Positions 50,832-59,422 of a stretch of DNA of 64,000 nt are shown here, one piece after another. Below the pieces are notes generated by a model. That model searched no databases and had not been told where the DNA came from. It was given only the letters and a program-made list of their open reading frames with translations. The number at the start of each line of letters is the position of its first letter. The stretch's first letter is position 1. This DNA comes from Amphibacillus jilinensis Y1 (lineage in GTDB: Bacteria > Bacillota > Bacilli > Bacillales > Amphibacillaceae). Both the position numbers and the translations under genes were made by a program. Location of the stretch: contig NZ_JH976434.1 of the NCBI RefSeq assembly GCF_000306965.1, forward strand, positions 1,248,619 through 1,312,618. Reading direction: 5' to 3'.

Positions 50832-52889
50832 ATGCAACTTGATGCTAGAAGTCATAATCTTTTGAAAGAGGTGTTAAACCATCCGCATATAAAAAGTACA
50901 GCGCTTGAAAACAAATATGGACTTAGCAGAAGACAAATCAGCTATAGCTTTAACAAGATTAATGATTGGTTACTGACTAAAAATTTACCCTCTATTGATC
51001 GAAATCGTCAAGGGATGTTTATTATTGACCCGATTTTAACAAAAATATTGCTTGACCAAGATGAGCAAGACGCGGTGGCAGAACTTGTTCTTACAGAGGA
51101 TACAAGGGTTAATATCATTCTATTAATGATGATAAGCCACTTAGATGATGAATTATCATTAAATCATTTTACTCAGAAATTAGATGTGAGCAAAAATACG
51201 ATTCTAAATGATATTAAGCAAGCTCAATATCAACTAACAAAAGATGATTTAACCATTTGTTACTCAAGAAAATCTGGCTACTTTATTGAAGGTAATGAGT
51301 TTACGATTCGAAGGGTGCTCGTTCATCTCATTAATAAACTGTTAAAAAGGCTCAGAGGTACCAACTATCTAAAGGAAATAACGAACCTTTCAGATAAGCA
51401 GCTCTCTTCTATGCGGTCTCGTATTGAAACCATTGAAAACAAACTTGACTTAAAATTCACTGACGAAAAGATGGAAGCGATGCCATTCAGTTTGTTAATC
51501 ACTTTAAATCGAATCAAGCATCAGAAAACAATCACTGAACTTCCAGTGACTTATAACGAACTCAAGCAAACAAAAGAATTTAAAGTGGTAGAAACTTTAC
51601 TGGACGCTATCGATCCTTTATCTGTAACAGAAAGATTGTTCTTTACGTTACAAATCCTCACCACTAATGTGTATTGGTCGGATTTAATTAAGCAAGATAT
51701 CATTCCTTGTTTAATTAATGCAATTAACGAGATGCTCTCTATATTTGAAAAATATTCTTGCATCATGATTAAAGATCGCGAACAGCTTGTCAATAAATTG
51801 TTATTACACTTAAAGCCTGCTTATTACAGAATAAAGTACCAACTTACAGAGATCGATGACTTTAATTATGCAATTAATGAAGAATTCTCTGAATTACATC
51901 ACCTTGTTAAAAAAGCCATTTATCCACTGACCCATTTATTAGGGAAAGACATACCCGAACAAGAAATTATTTATTTGACCATGTTAGTTGGCGGTTGGTT
52001 AACAAGACAAGGGGATAATTTGCGCAAGAAGACGAAAGCGATCATCGTTTGCCCTAAAGGGGTATCGGTATCAAAAATGATGGATAGTGTACTAAGAGAA
52101 ATTTTTCCTGAGTTTGTCTTTCTAGAATCTCTGTCTGTCAGAGAGTTCTATCAATTTAGCCTTGATTATGACATTGTGTTTAGTTTAATACCTTTGGAAT
52201 CAAATAAAAAAGTCTTTATCGTTAAATCTTTTCTAGAAAAAGAAGATAGATACCACTTAAGGAAACAAGTGATCAGCTCTTTATATGGTTACACAAACGA
52301 TGCCATTAACGTTGAGGCGTTGGTTAATCTGATTGAGAAAGATGCCACGATACAGAATAAAGACAATTTAATTAAGAGAATTTATTCCTTTATTAATCAA
52401 AACACTTATGCTCAGACAGCCTTAACTGAAAAGTCGGTGACACCTGATTTAGCAGACTTTATACCTTCTGCTAATATCACGCTTAAAAAAAAGCTATCAT
52501 CTTGGAATGAGGCACTAAGGTTAACAGCTAAGCCTTTAATTAGAGATGGCAGTATAACAGAAAATTATAGCCAAGCTGTTATCGATCATTGCCAAACAGA
52601 CCCTTATATCATTATCGGACCTGGTATTGCTATCCCACATGCTAGCCCAGAAAACGGGGTGAATAAGGTAAGCATGAGCTTGTTGCGCATTGAAGATGGT
52701 GTGACATTTGCAGAAGATTATCAAATTCATATTATTGTGCTAATTGCTGCATTAGATAAGCAACAACACTTTAAAGCATTAACACAATTACTAAAGTTAT
52801 CGGGAACACCTTCTGATCTAGATACAATTAAACAGGCCAAAGTAAAAAAAGAAATCACTGATATTTTAAAAAAATATAAAAAAATTTAG
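50832..52889 (+). CDS. PRD-domain transcriptional activator (MtlR/LicR-type) of the pentitol operon
   Basis: A 685-residue regulator. N-terminal HTHs (STALENKYGLSRRQISYSFNKINDWL; FTQKLDVSKNTILNDIKQAQYQL) are followed by two PRDs (about 185-400), an EIIB-gat-like domain (AIIVCPKGVSVSKMMDSVL, with Cys) and an EIIA-like domain (IIGPGIAIPHASPENGVNKVSMSLL, with phospho-His). Phosphorylation by the PTS at PRD and EII sites should tune activity. It is the first gene, 26 bases upstream of the EIIA gene. Proteins of this type activate mannitol, galactitol or arabitol PTS operons. Confidence 0.9.
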   Translation: MQLDARSHNLLKEVLNHPHIKSTALENKYGLSRRQISYSFNKINDWLLTKNLPSIDRNRQGMFIIDPILTKILLDQDEQDAVAELVLTEDTRVNIILLMMISHLDDELSLNHFTQKLDVSKNTILNDIKQAQYQLTKDDLTICYSRKSGYFIEGNEFTIRRVLVHLINKLLKRLRGTNYLKEITNLSDKQLSSMRSRIETIENKLDLKFTDEKMEAMPFSLLITLNRIKHQKTITELPVTYNELKQTKEFKVVETLLDAIDPLSVTERLFFTLQILTTNVYWSDLIKQDIIPCLINAINEMLSIFEKYSCIMIKDREQLVNKLLLHLKPAYYRIKYQLTEIDDFNYAINEEFSELHHLVKKAIYPLTHLLGKDIPEQEIIYLTMLVGGWLTRQGDNLRKKTKAIIVCPKGVSVSKMMDSVLREIFPEFVFLESLSVREFYQFSLDYDIVFSLIPLESNKKVFIVKSFLEKEDRYHLRKQVISSLYGYTNDAINVEALVNLIEKDATIQNKDNLIKRIYSFINQNTYAQTALTEKSVTPDLADFIPSANITLKKKLSSWNEALRLTAKPLIRDGSITENYSQAVIDHCQTDPYIIIGPGIAIPHASPENGVNKVSMSLLRIEDGVTFAEDYQIHIIVLIAALDKQQHFKALTQLLKLSGTPSDLDTIKQAKVKKEITDILKKYKKI

Positions 52890-52914
52890 TCCATTTTGTT
52901 AGGGGGAACACCTT

Positions 52915-53382
52915 TTGAAACATTTACAATTTGATGAATCATTTATTTTAAAAAATCTTGAAGCTCAATCAAAAGAGGACGCAATTACACAATTGGCGAC
53001 ACTCCTATTTGATAAAGGCGCGGTAAGAGCAAGCTATATCGATGCGGTGCTTGACAGAGAAAAGCGTTACGCAACAGGATTACCAACCAAAGGTCACGCC
53101 GTTGCCATTCCTCATACCGATATTATCCATGTTAAGCACAAAGCGCTAGCATTAGGGGTCCTTAAAGAGCCCGTAGAGTTCGGCATTATGGGGGAAGACA
53201 GTAAATCAACACCCGTTTCAATCATTTTTATGCTTGCGATGGATGAAGAACATTCCCAATTAACACTTTTACAAAATTTAATGGGTATTTTCCAAGATGA
53301 AGCTGTGCTCCATTTTTTAATGGAAGAAGAGAATATGACCATCATTAAAGAGAAATTATTAACAGCCTTAGCTGTCCATTGA
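52915..53382 (+). CDS. PTS EIIA, galactitol/fructose-type
   Basis: A 155-residue EIIA with LPTKGHAVAIPHTDIIHVKHKALALGVL, where the His of IPHTD is the phospho-acceptor, and VSIIFMLAMDEEHSQLTLLQNLM. It starts at TTG 52915 after AGGGGGA. It passes phosphate to the EIIB 17 bases downstream. It is separate from the EIIA-like domain fused to the regulator. Confidence 0.92.
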   Translation: MKHLQFDESFILKNLEAQSKEDAITQLATLLFDKGAVRASYIDAVLDREKRYATGLPTKGHAVAIPHTDIIHVKHKALALGVLKEPVEFGIMGEDSKSTPVSIIFMLAMDEEHSQLTLLQNLMGIFQDEAVLHFLMEEENMTIIKEKLLTALAVH

Positions 53383-53398
53383 AAGGAGGTGAAGACAA

Positions 53399-53686
53399 AT
53401 GAAGAAGAAAAATGTATTAGTTGCTTGCGGTGCTGGCATCGCAACTTCAACTGTTGTTAATGGTGCGCTCGAGGAATTGGCGAAAGCTCATCACATCGAT
53501 GTTAATTTAATCCAGATTAAGATTGCAGAAATTTCATCTTATGTTGAAACAGCCGATTTACTCGTGAGTACAACCATCGTTCAAAAAGAGTACCCTTTCC
53601 CTGTCATTAATGCTCAAGCTTTCTTAACAGGTATAGGGTTAGACAAAGTAAAACAAGACATTGTTGAAGAGCTAAAAAAAGAGTAA
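53399..53686 (+). CDS. PTS EIIB, galactitol-type
   Basis: A 95-residue EIIB with NVLVACGAGIATSTVVNGALEELA, in which the Cys of VACGAGIATST is phosphorylated. The short cytosolic protein matches GatB. AAAGGAGGTG precedes the ATG. It transfers phosphate to the polyol carried by the EIIC. Confidence 0.93.
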   Translation: MKKKNVLVACGAGIATSTVVNGALEELAKAHHIDVNLIQIKIAEISSYVETADLLVSTTIVQKEYPFPVINAQAFLTGIGLDKVKQDIVEELKKE

Positions 53687-53815
53687 GAACATAGCTTTTT
53701 TACAGATAGCTAGATGCAGATAATGTATAAAACAAAGGGGATCGATTTCTTTGCATAAATGCGTTGAAATAGAAATGCATTCAGACACAAACAGATATTT
53801 AAGGAGGAAGTTTCC

Positions 53816-55078
53816 ATGCAAAGTATGATAGATTTTTTACAAGCCTTTTTAGACTTAGGTGCGACCGTTATCTTACCTGTTGTCATCTTTTTACTTGGCT
53901 TACTTTTCGGACAGAAACCGAGTAAAGCATTTCGTTCGGGTTTAACAATAGGGGTTGCTTTTGTCGGGATTTTCTTAGTCGTTGATTTATTAGTTAATAA
54001 TCTTGGTCCTGCTGCTCAAGGGATGGTTGAGCGTTTTGGGATTGATTTAAATGTTATTGATGTGGGATGGCCAGCAGCAGCATCGATCTCTTGGGCTTCT
54101 CCAATAGCTGCCTTCATGATCCCTGTTGGTATCATTTTAAATATTATTATGTTAGTTACAAAAACAACGAAAACAATGAATGTAGATATTTGGAATTTTT
54201 GGCATTTCACTTTTATTGGAGCGATGGTTCACACCTATACAGGAAGCCTTATTCAAGGAATAATCGCCGCTTTACTATTTGAAATTGCTTGTTTAAAAGT
54301 TGCTGACTATACAGCACCCATGCTTGAAGATTATTTCGGATTACCAGGGATCTCAATTGCTACAGGTAGTACGATTTCCTATGCGCCCATCGGTATACCT
54401 CTCGTTAAGTTAATTCAGAAGATACCTGGTTTAAATAAATTAAATGCTGATCCTGACACTATTCAAAAACGATTTGGTCTCTTCGGTGAAGGTATCTTTA
54501 TGGGACTGATATTAGGGATTACTTTAGGTTTGTTAGCAGGTTATGAGATTGGTCAAGTTATTGAAATCGGTATGGCAATGGCAGCGGTAATGGTATTGAT
54601 GCCAAGAATGGTAAAAATACTGATGGAAGGTTTAACCCCTGTTTCGGAATCGGCTCGCGAATTTTTACAGAAAAGGTTTGGTGCACAGAAGATTTATATC
54701 GGTTTAGATGCGGCCGTAGCTATTGGTCACCCAGCCGTGATCTCAACAGCACTTATTCTCGTTCCTATTACGGTAGCTATTGCGGTCTTCTTACCAGGTA
54801 ATAACTTGTTACCTTTTGGAGACTTAGCAACCATTCCGTTTATTGTTGCTTTTATAGTAGGTGCAGCAAGAGGAAATATCGTTCACTCGGTATTGGTAGG
54901 GACTGTTGTGATTGCCCTTTCATTATATATCGCAACTGATGTAGCCGTGATCCATACTGAAATGGCTGTTGATGCGAATTTTAACATGCCAGAGGGGACA
55001 AACTTAATTTCTAGTATTGATCAAGGCGGTAATGTCATCAACTATATCATTTACCGATTGTTCGCGATATTTAATTAA
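53816..55078 (+). CDS. PTS EIIC, galactitol-type polyol transporter
   Basis: A 420-residue membrane protein of the GatC family, with DLGATVILPVVIFLLGLLFGQKPSKAFRSGLTIGVAFVGIFLV at the start and LDAAVAIGHPAVISTALILVPI later. Many hydrophobic segments are visible. The family imports galactitol, arabitol, xylitol or ribitol as phosphates. With the pentose phosphate enzymes downstream a pentitol is the likely substrate. AAGGAGGAAG precedes the ATG. Confidence 0.9.
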   Translation: MQSMIDFLQAFLDLGATVILPVVIFLLGLLFGQKPSKAFRSGLTIGVAFVGIFLVVDLLVNNLGPAAQGMVERFGIDLNVIDVGWPAAASISWASPIAAFMIPVGIILNIIMLVTKTTKTMNVDIWNFWHFTFIGAMVHTYTGSLIQGIIAALLFEIACLKVADYTAPMLEDYFGLPGISIATGSTISYAPIGIPLVKLIQKIPGLNKLNADPDTIQKRFGLFGEGIFMGLILGITLGLLAGYEIGQVIEIGMAMAAVMVLMPRMVKILMEGLTPVSESAREFLQKRFGAQKIYIGLDAAVAIGHPAVISTALILVPITVAIAVFLPGNNLLPFGDLATIPFIVAFIVGAARGNIVHSVLVGTVVIALSLYIATDVAVIHTEMAVDANFNMPEGTNLISSIDQGGNVINYIIYRLFAIFN

Positions 55079-55146
55079 CAGTGAAGTAGATCAATTGAAA
55101 TAACGAGACATTTAGATAAAGAAAGCATTCATAGGAGGGATTAAAG

Positions 55147-56178
55147 ATGAAAGCATTAGTCAAAAAAGCACCTGGATTTGGTCACTTGGAAATTGCGGAG
55201 GTTGATGAACCTTCTCCTAATAAAGATCAAGTTAAGATTGAAGTGAAATTTGCTGGAATTTGTGGCTCAGACATTCATACTTACGAAGGAAACTACAAAG
55301 TCAAGACCCCTGTGACGCTTGGCCATGAATTTGCCGGTGAAATTGTTGAGGTCGGTGAGAATGTAACAGAATTTAAACGCGGTGACCGCGTCACCTCAGA
55401 GACAACATTTTCAATTTGTGGTGAGTGCCAATATTGCCAGTCTGAAGATTATAATCTTTGCCCGCATCGTAAAGGCCTAGGTTCACAACAAAATGGTGGC
55501 TTTACTAAATATTTAATTGCTAGGAAAGAAAGCATTCATAAGCTACCAGAACATGTTGATTATCAAGCGGCAGCAATGACAGAACCGCTCGCTTGCACAT
55601 ATCATGCTGCAGCTAAAGCGACTATTGGTGCTAATGATCTCGTGATTGTTTTAGGCCCTGGCCCAATTGGCTTATTACAAGCTCAAGTGGCTAAATCTTT
55701 CGGTGCCACTGTCATTATTGCTGGGCTTCATAATGATCAAATCCGATTAGATAAAGCGAAACAACTTGGAATAGACTATGCCGTTAATTTAGAAGAAACA
55801 GATATCCATACCCTTGTTACGGAACTAACAAACGGCTATGGTGCGCATGTTGTTTTTGAATGCTCTGGTGCTGTGCCTGCTGTTCGACTCGGCTTAGACT
55901 TACTAAGAAAGAAAGGGCAATACATCCAAGTTGGTATTTTTTCAAAACCTGAAATCCCTGTAGATTTTGAAAAAATCATTCAGAAAGAAATTTGCTTACA
56001 TGGAAGTAGAAGTCAAACATCGAGAGACTGGGAACCTTCATTACAGCTCATGAATAAACAACAGGTCACACCAAAAGCTTTAGTCACACATGAGCTCGAT
56101 ATTACTGAATGGGACAAAGCTTATCAAGCAATTAAAGATGGAGAGGCAATTAAAATCCTTTTAACAACAAGCAAATAA
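55147..56178 (+). CDS. Zinc-dependent polyol(-phosphate) dehydrogenase, first of two
   Basis: A 343-residue MDR dehydrogenase: catalytic Zn ligands in GICGSDIHTYEG and GHEFAGEIV, a structural Zn set of four Cys in SICGECQYCQSEDYNLC, and Rossmann GPGPIGLLQAQVAKSFG. It should oxidise a pentitol phosphate to the ketose phosphate with NAD+. GGAGG precedes the ATG. It differs from the second dehydrogenase at 58227, so the operon may handle two polyols or two stereo-centres. Confidence 0.88.
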   Translation: MKALVKKAPGFGHLEIAEVDEPSPNKDQVKIEVKFAGICGSDIHTYEGNYKVKTPVTLGHEFAGEIVEVGENVTEFKRGDRVTSETTFSICGECQYCQSEDYNLCPHRKGLGSQQNGGFTKYLIARKESIHKLPEHVDYQAAAMTEPLACTYHAAAKATIGANDLVIVLGPGPIGLLQAQVAKSFGATVIIAGLHNDQIRLDKAKQLGIDYAVNLEETDIHTLVTELTNGYGAHVVFECSGAVPAVRLGLDLLRKKGQYIQVGIFSKPEIPVDFEKIIQKEICLHGSRSQTSRDWEPSLQLMNKQQVTPKALVTHELDITEWDKAYQAIKDGEAIKILLTTSK

Positions 56179-56194
56179 GAGAAAGGGAGATCGT

Positions 56195-56866
56195 ATGGAT
56201 TTATCAACATTAACAAAGAAGATAGATTACACATTTTTAAAACCTACCGCAACAAGGAATGAGATCAAACAATTTTGTCAAGAAGCTATCCAATATCGAT
56301 TTAATGTAGTGTTTATTAATCCATATTATCTTTCTTTCGCTAAACATCAGCTCGCTGATCAGCCCATTAAAATCGGCATACCGATTGGCTTTTCATTAGG
56401 CAGTGCTACTACTCGAACAAAAGTGTTTGAAACGAAAGAAGCGGTAAGGTCCGGCGCAAGTGAGATTGATATGCTAATCAATTTAGGTGCAATGAAATCA
56501 AAATTGTATGATCTCGTCAAGCAAGATATCTCTGAAGTTATTAAAGCTGCCGAGGGTGCTTTAACTAAAGTCATTATTGAAACTGCACTTCTTACCCAAG
56601 AAGAAAAGCGAGTAGCGGCTGAAATCGCCTGCGAGGCAGGTGCTGACTTCGTTAAAACATCGACTGGATTTAACGGTGGTGGAGCTACTGTAGAAGATGT
56701 CAAGCGATTAAAACAGATTGTGGGGCCAACAATTGGCGTTAAAGCTGCAGGTGGCATTCGCACCTATAATGATGCAATGAAGATGATAGAAGCTGGTGCC
56801 GATCGACTTGGCACAAGTGGTGCTATTTCGATTGTTACCGGTAAGACCTCAACACAAAGTTATTAA
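56195..56866 (+). CDS. deoC: Deoxyribose-phosphate aldolase (DeoC)
   Basis: A 223-residue class I aldolase with IDYTFLKPTATRNEI at the start, catalytic Lys in CEAGADFVKTSTGFNGGGAT (Schiff base) and VGVKAAGGIRTYNDAM-like segment (GVKAAGGIRT) containing the second Lys. It splits 2-deoxyribose-5-P into acetaldehyde and glyceraldehyde-3-P. Finding it within a pentitol PTS operon, far from nucleoside genes, is odd and may indicate a deoxy-substrate or a changed specificity. GAAAGGGAG precedes the start. Confidence 0.92.
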   Translation: MDLSTLTKKIDYTFLKPTATRNEIKQFCQEAIQYRFNVVFINPYYLSFAKHQLADQPIKIGIPIGFSLGSATTRTKVFETKEAVRSGASEIDMLINLGAMKSKLYDLVKQDISEVIKAAEGALTKVIIETALLTQEEKRVAAEIACEAGADFVKTSTGFNGGGATVEDVKRLKQIVGPTIGVKAAGGIRTYNDAMKMIEAGADRLGTSGAISIVTGKTSTQSY

Positions 56867-56885
56867 CTAAAGGTGGTTTAGTGAA

Positions 56886-57341
56886 ATGAAGATTATTATT
56901 GGCAGTGACCATGGCGGTTACGAATTAAAGGAGGAGGTCATCAATTGGCTAAAAGACCAGAAGATAGATTACGAAGATTTTGGAACGTATACAGCGGACG
57001 CCATTGATTATGGACCGATCGCTAAGCATGTAGCTGAAGCGGTCGCTCAAACAAAGGATCAGCAACGACTTGGCATATTGATCTGTGGCACAGGTATTGG
57101 CATGTCAATGATGGCCAACAAAGTAAAAGGCATTAGAGCCGCTGTTGCACACAATAAGTTTACAGCGACAGCCACACGTGCGCATAATAACGCGAACATC
57201 CTATGTCTTGGTGCGCGTGTACTTGATTCAAAAACAGCTGTCGACGCGATTGACTGTTGGTTAAAGACGCCATTTGAACATGGAAGACATCAAAAGAGAA
57301 TTGATTACATGACAAGGTTTGAACAAGAAATCGATGGATAG
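56886..57341 (+). CDS. rpiB: Ribose-5-phosphate isomerase B
   Basis: A 151-residue RpiB with KIIIGSDHGGYELKEEVINWL (start, catalytic Asp/His), LICGTGIGMSMMANKVKGIRAAV (catalytic Cys in CGTGIG) and ATATRAHNNANILCLGAR. It interconverts ribulose-5-P and ribose-5-P (some relatives use allose-6-P or other sugars). It lies between deoC and a small membrane-protein gene in the operon. Confidence 0.95.
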   Translation: MKIIIGSDHGGYELKEEVINWLKDQKIDYEDFGTYTADAIDYGPIAKHVAEAVAQTKDQQRLGILICGTGIGMSMMANKVKGIRAAVAHNKFTATATRAHNNANILCLGARVLDSKTAVDAIDCWLKTPFEHGRHQKRIDYMTRFEQEIDG

Positions 57342-57355
57342 AAAGGTTGATTCAA

Positions 57356-57508
57356 TTGATAGAAGCACTACTAGACTTTGCTTTAGGACCATTCGGGCGT
57401 TCGATTAGTCAGTTTTATATTGACCATCAATTTTTATTTAATAGCATCGTTGTCGGATCTGCTTTGATCTTTTTATTTCGAAAGTACAATCACAAATCAG
57501 CTGACTAA
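57356..57508 (+). CDS. Small membrane protein in the pentitol operon (50 residues)
   Basis: TTG 57356 opens a 50-codon frame ending at 57508, with AAAGG upstream. The protein has an amphipathic start (IEALLDFALGPFGRSISQFY) and one membrane helix (LFNSIVVGSALIFLF), then a basic tail (RKYNHKSAD). It lies 14 bases after rpiB and 27 before rpe, fitting the operon spacing. I do not recognise a family. It could assist the PTS or be a small subunit. Confidence 0.65.
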   Translation: MIEALLDFALGPFGRSISQFYIDHQFLFNSIVVGSALIFLFRKYNHKSAD

Positions 57509-57535
57509 AATGTAAACAATGAGGAGGGATTAAAG

Positions 57536-58201
57536 ATGCTTAAACTTGCTCCATCAATATTAGCGGCGGATTTCGCTCAATTAGGTCCAATTGTTGAGGA
57601 AACAGCTGAAGCTGGTGCTGATATGATCCATATCGATGTGATGGATGGACATTTTGTCCCTAATATCACACTTGGTCCAGATATTGTTAAAGCTATCCGG
57701 TTATATTCACCCATTAAATTTGATGTTCATTTAATGATAGAAAACCCAGACCGTTACATCGTAGACTTTGTCAACGCTGGAGCAGATATCATTTCTGTAC
57801 ATCTAGAGGCTTGTCCTCACATACACAGAACGATTCAACATATTAAAGATGTTGGAGCTAAGGTGGGAGTCGTTTTAAATCCAGCCACCCCAGTACAAAT
57901 GTTAGCGCCTATTTTGGAAGATGTTGACATGGTTCTACTTATGTCAGTAAACCCTGGCTTTGGTGGTCAAACATTTATTCCAAACACACTTGAAAAACTT
58001 AAAGAATTAAAAGAGTTGATCACTAAAACAAATAAAGCAATAGATATAGAAGTTGATGGCGGAATTACTGCAGAAAATGTGAATGCAGTCATTAAAGCAG
58101 GGGCTAATGTCATTGTGGCAGGGTCAGCCATATACAACGATGAGCCAATAGACCGTAATATTACACAGTTTAAAAACATGATGCAGGAAGCTAGCCACTA
58201 A
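57536..58201 (+). CDS. rpe: Ribulose-phosphate 3-epimerase
   Basis: A 221-residue TIM-barrel epimerase with LAPSILAADFAQLG at the start, MIHIDVMDGHFVPNITLGP (metal His and Asp), FDVHLMIENP, MSVNPGFGGQTFIP and IEVDGGITAENV. It interconverts ribulose-5-P and xylulose-5-P. GAGGAGGG precedes the ATG. Within this operon it links the dehydrogenase product to the transketolase. Confidence 0.96.
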   Translation: MLKLAPSILAADFAQLGPIVEETAEAGADMIHIDVMDGHFVPNITLGPDIVKAIRLYSPIKFDVHLMIENPDRYIVDFVNAGADIISVHLEACPHIHRTIQHIKDVGAKVGVVLNPATPVQMLAPILEDVDMVLLMSVNPGFGGQTFIPNTLEKLKELKELITKTNKAIDIEVDGGITAENVNAVIKAGANVIVAGSAIYNDEPIDRNITQFKNMMQEASH

Positions 58202-58226
58202 TCAATATGACTTTGTAAGAAGGGAT

Positions 58227-59330
58227 TTGATCGATCTGAAAGCTCTAAAATTATATGGACGACAAGACATTCGTTTTGAAGAAACAGCCCCTCCTGCTAT
58301 CCAACAAGAAAATGATGTCATTATAAAAGTGAAAGCTGTTGGGATTTGTGGATCAGATATTTCACGTTATAACAAATTAGGACCTTATGTTCCTGGGATG
58401 GTGTTTGGCCATGAATTCTCAGGAGAAGTCGTTGCCGTCGGCGAATCGGTTACTCAAATTCAGGTTGGAGATAGGGTAGCAGGTTGCCCCGCATTATATT
58501 GTGGTCATTGCAAAAGCTGTCAAAAAGCTGAGTATTCAAGATGTGAAAATCTAACTGTGATTGGATCAAAGAAACCCGGTGCATATGCTGAATATACAAA
58601 ACTACCAGCCGAGAATATCATTAAACTACCAGATGCCATCGACTATGATTCTGGAGCGATGATAGAACCTTCTGCTGTCGTTCTACACGGCCTCTACAAA
58701 ACGAATATTCAACCTGGAGCAGACGTTGCTATTGTAGGTTGTGGAAGTATTGGTTTGTTAGCTATTCAATGGGCTAAAATATTTGGAGCCAAGACGATCT
58801 ATGCGATTGATGTTGATGAGGAAAAGCTAGAGTTGGCCAAAACACTAGGTGCAGACATATTAATAAATGCTAGCCAAGAAACCGCATATCAAAAGCTACG
58901 CGATTGGACCGACGGTGTAGATTTGGCTATTGAAGCTGCAGGTTCACCCGCAACCTCTGCGGAGATTTTTGCACTTTGCAGAAAAGGCGGGCAAGTTCTC
59001 TATTTAGGTATTCCTTATAGTGATGTTAACATAGAGCGTTTTTATTTTGAAAAAGTCGTAAGAAATGAACTGAAAGTCATTGGCTCATGGAATGGCTTGT
59101 CTGCCCCTTTTCCTGGAAAGGAATGGCACACGACGCTTCACTATTTAAATAATGGTCAGTTAAATATATTACCCATCATATCTGATCGTTTAGCACTTAA
59201 GCAAGGGCCAGAACTGTTTAAACAAATATCAGATAAAACCTATACTTACAGTAAAGTTATTTTTTATCCTGAGCTTGACGCAGGATCACAAATGATCAAC
59301 CCTTATCAACATTTCCAACAGCTTATTTAA
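58227..59330 (+). CDS. Zinc-dependent galactitol-1-P-5-dehydrogenase-like enzyme (GatD type), second of two
   Basis: A 367-residue MDR dehydrogenase: Zn-site GICGSDISRYN and VFGHEFSGEVV, structural Cys in CPALYCGHCKSCQKAEYSRC, Rossmann GCGSIGLLAIQWAKIFG. The VIGSWNGLSAPFPGKEW block is characteristic of the GatD group. The TTG at 58227 stands only 2 bases after the AAGGGA site, so a CTG at 58236 (LKALKLYG, where relatives start MKAL) may be the true start. It likely makes a ketose phosphate from a polyol phosphate. Confidence 0.85.
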   Translation: MIDLKALKLYGRQDIRFEETAPPAIQQENDVIIKVKAVGICGSDISRYNKLGPYVPGMVFGHEFSGEVVAVGESVTQIQVGDRVAGCPALYCGHCKSCQKAEYSRCENLTVIGSKKPGAYAEYTKLPAENIIKLPDAIDYDSGAMIEPSAVVLHGLYKTNIQPGADVAIVGCGSIGLLAIQWAKIFGAKTIYAIDVDEEKLELAKTLGADILINASQETAYQKLRDWTDGVDLAIEAAGSPATSAEIFALCRKGGQVLYLGIPYSDVNIERFYFEKVVRNELKVIGSWNGLSAPFPGKEWHTTLHYLNNGQLNILPIISDRLALKQGPELFKQISDKTYTYSKVIFYPELDAGSQMINPYQHFQQLI

Positions 59331-59422
59331 TGCAGCGGCCATTTCATTCTTTTAATATAAACGAGTTAGAAACCTTATCTTGAGCAGTATTAAATTCTAT
59401 TAAAGATTGTGAGGGAAACAAC

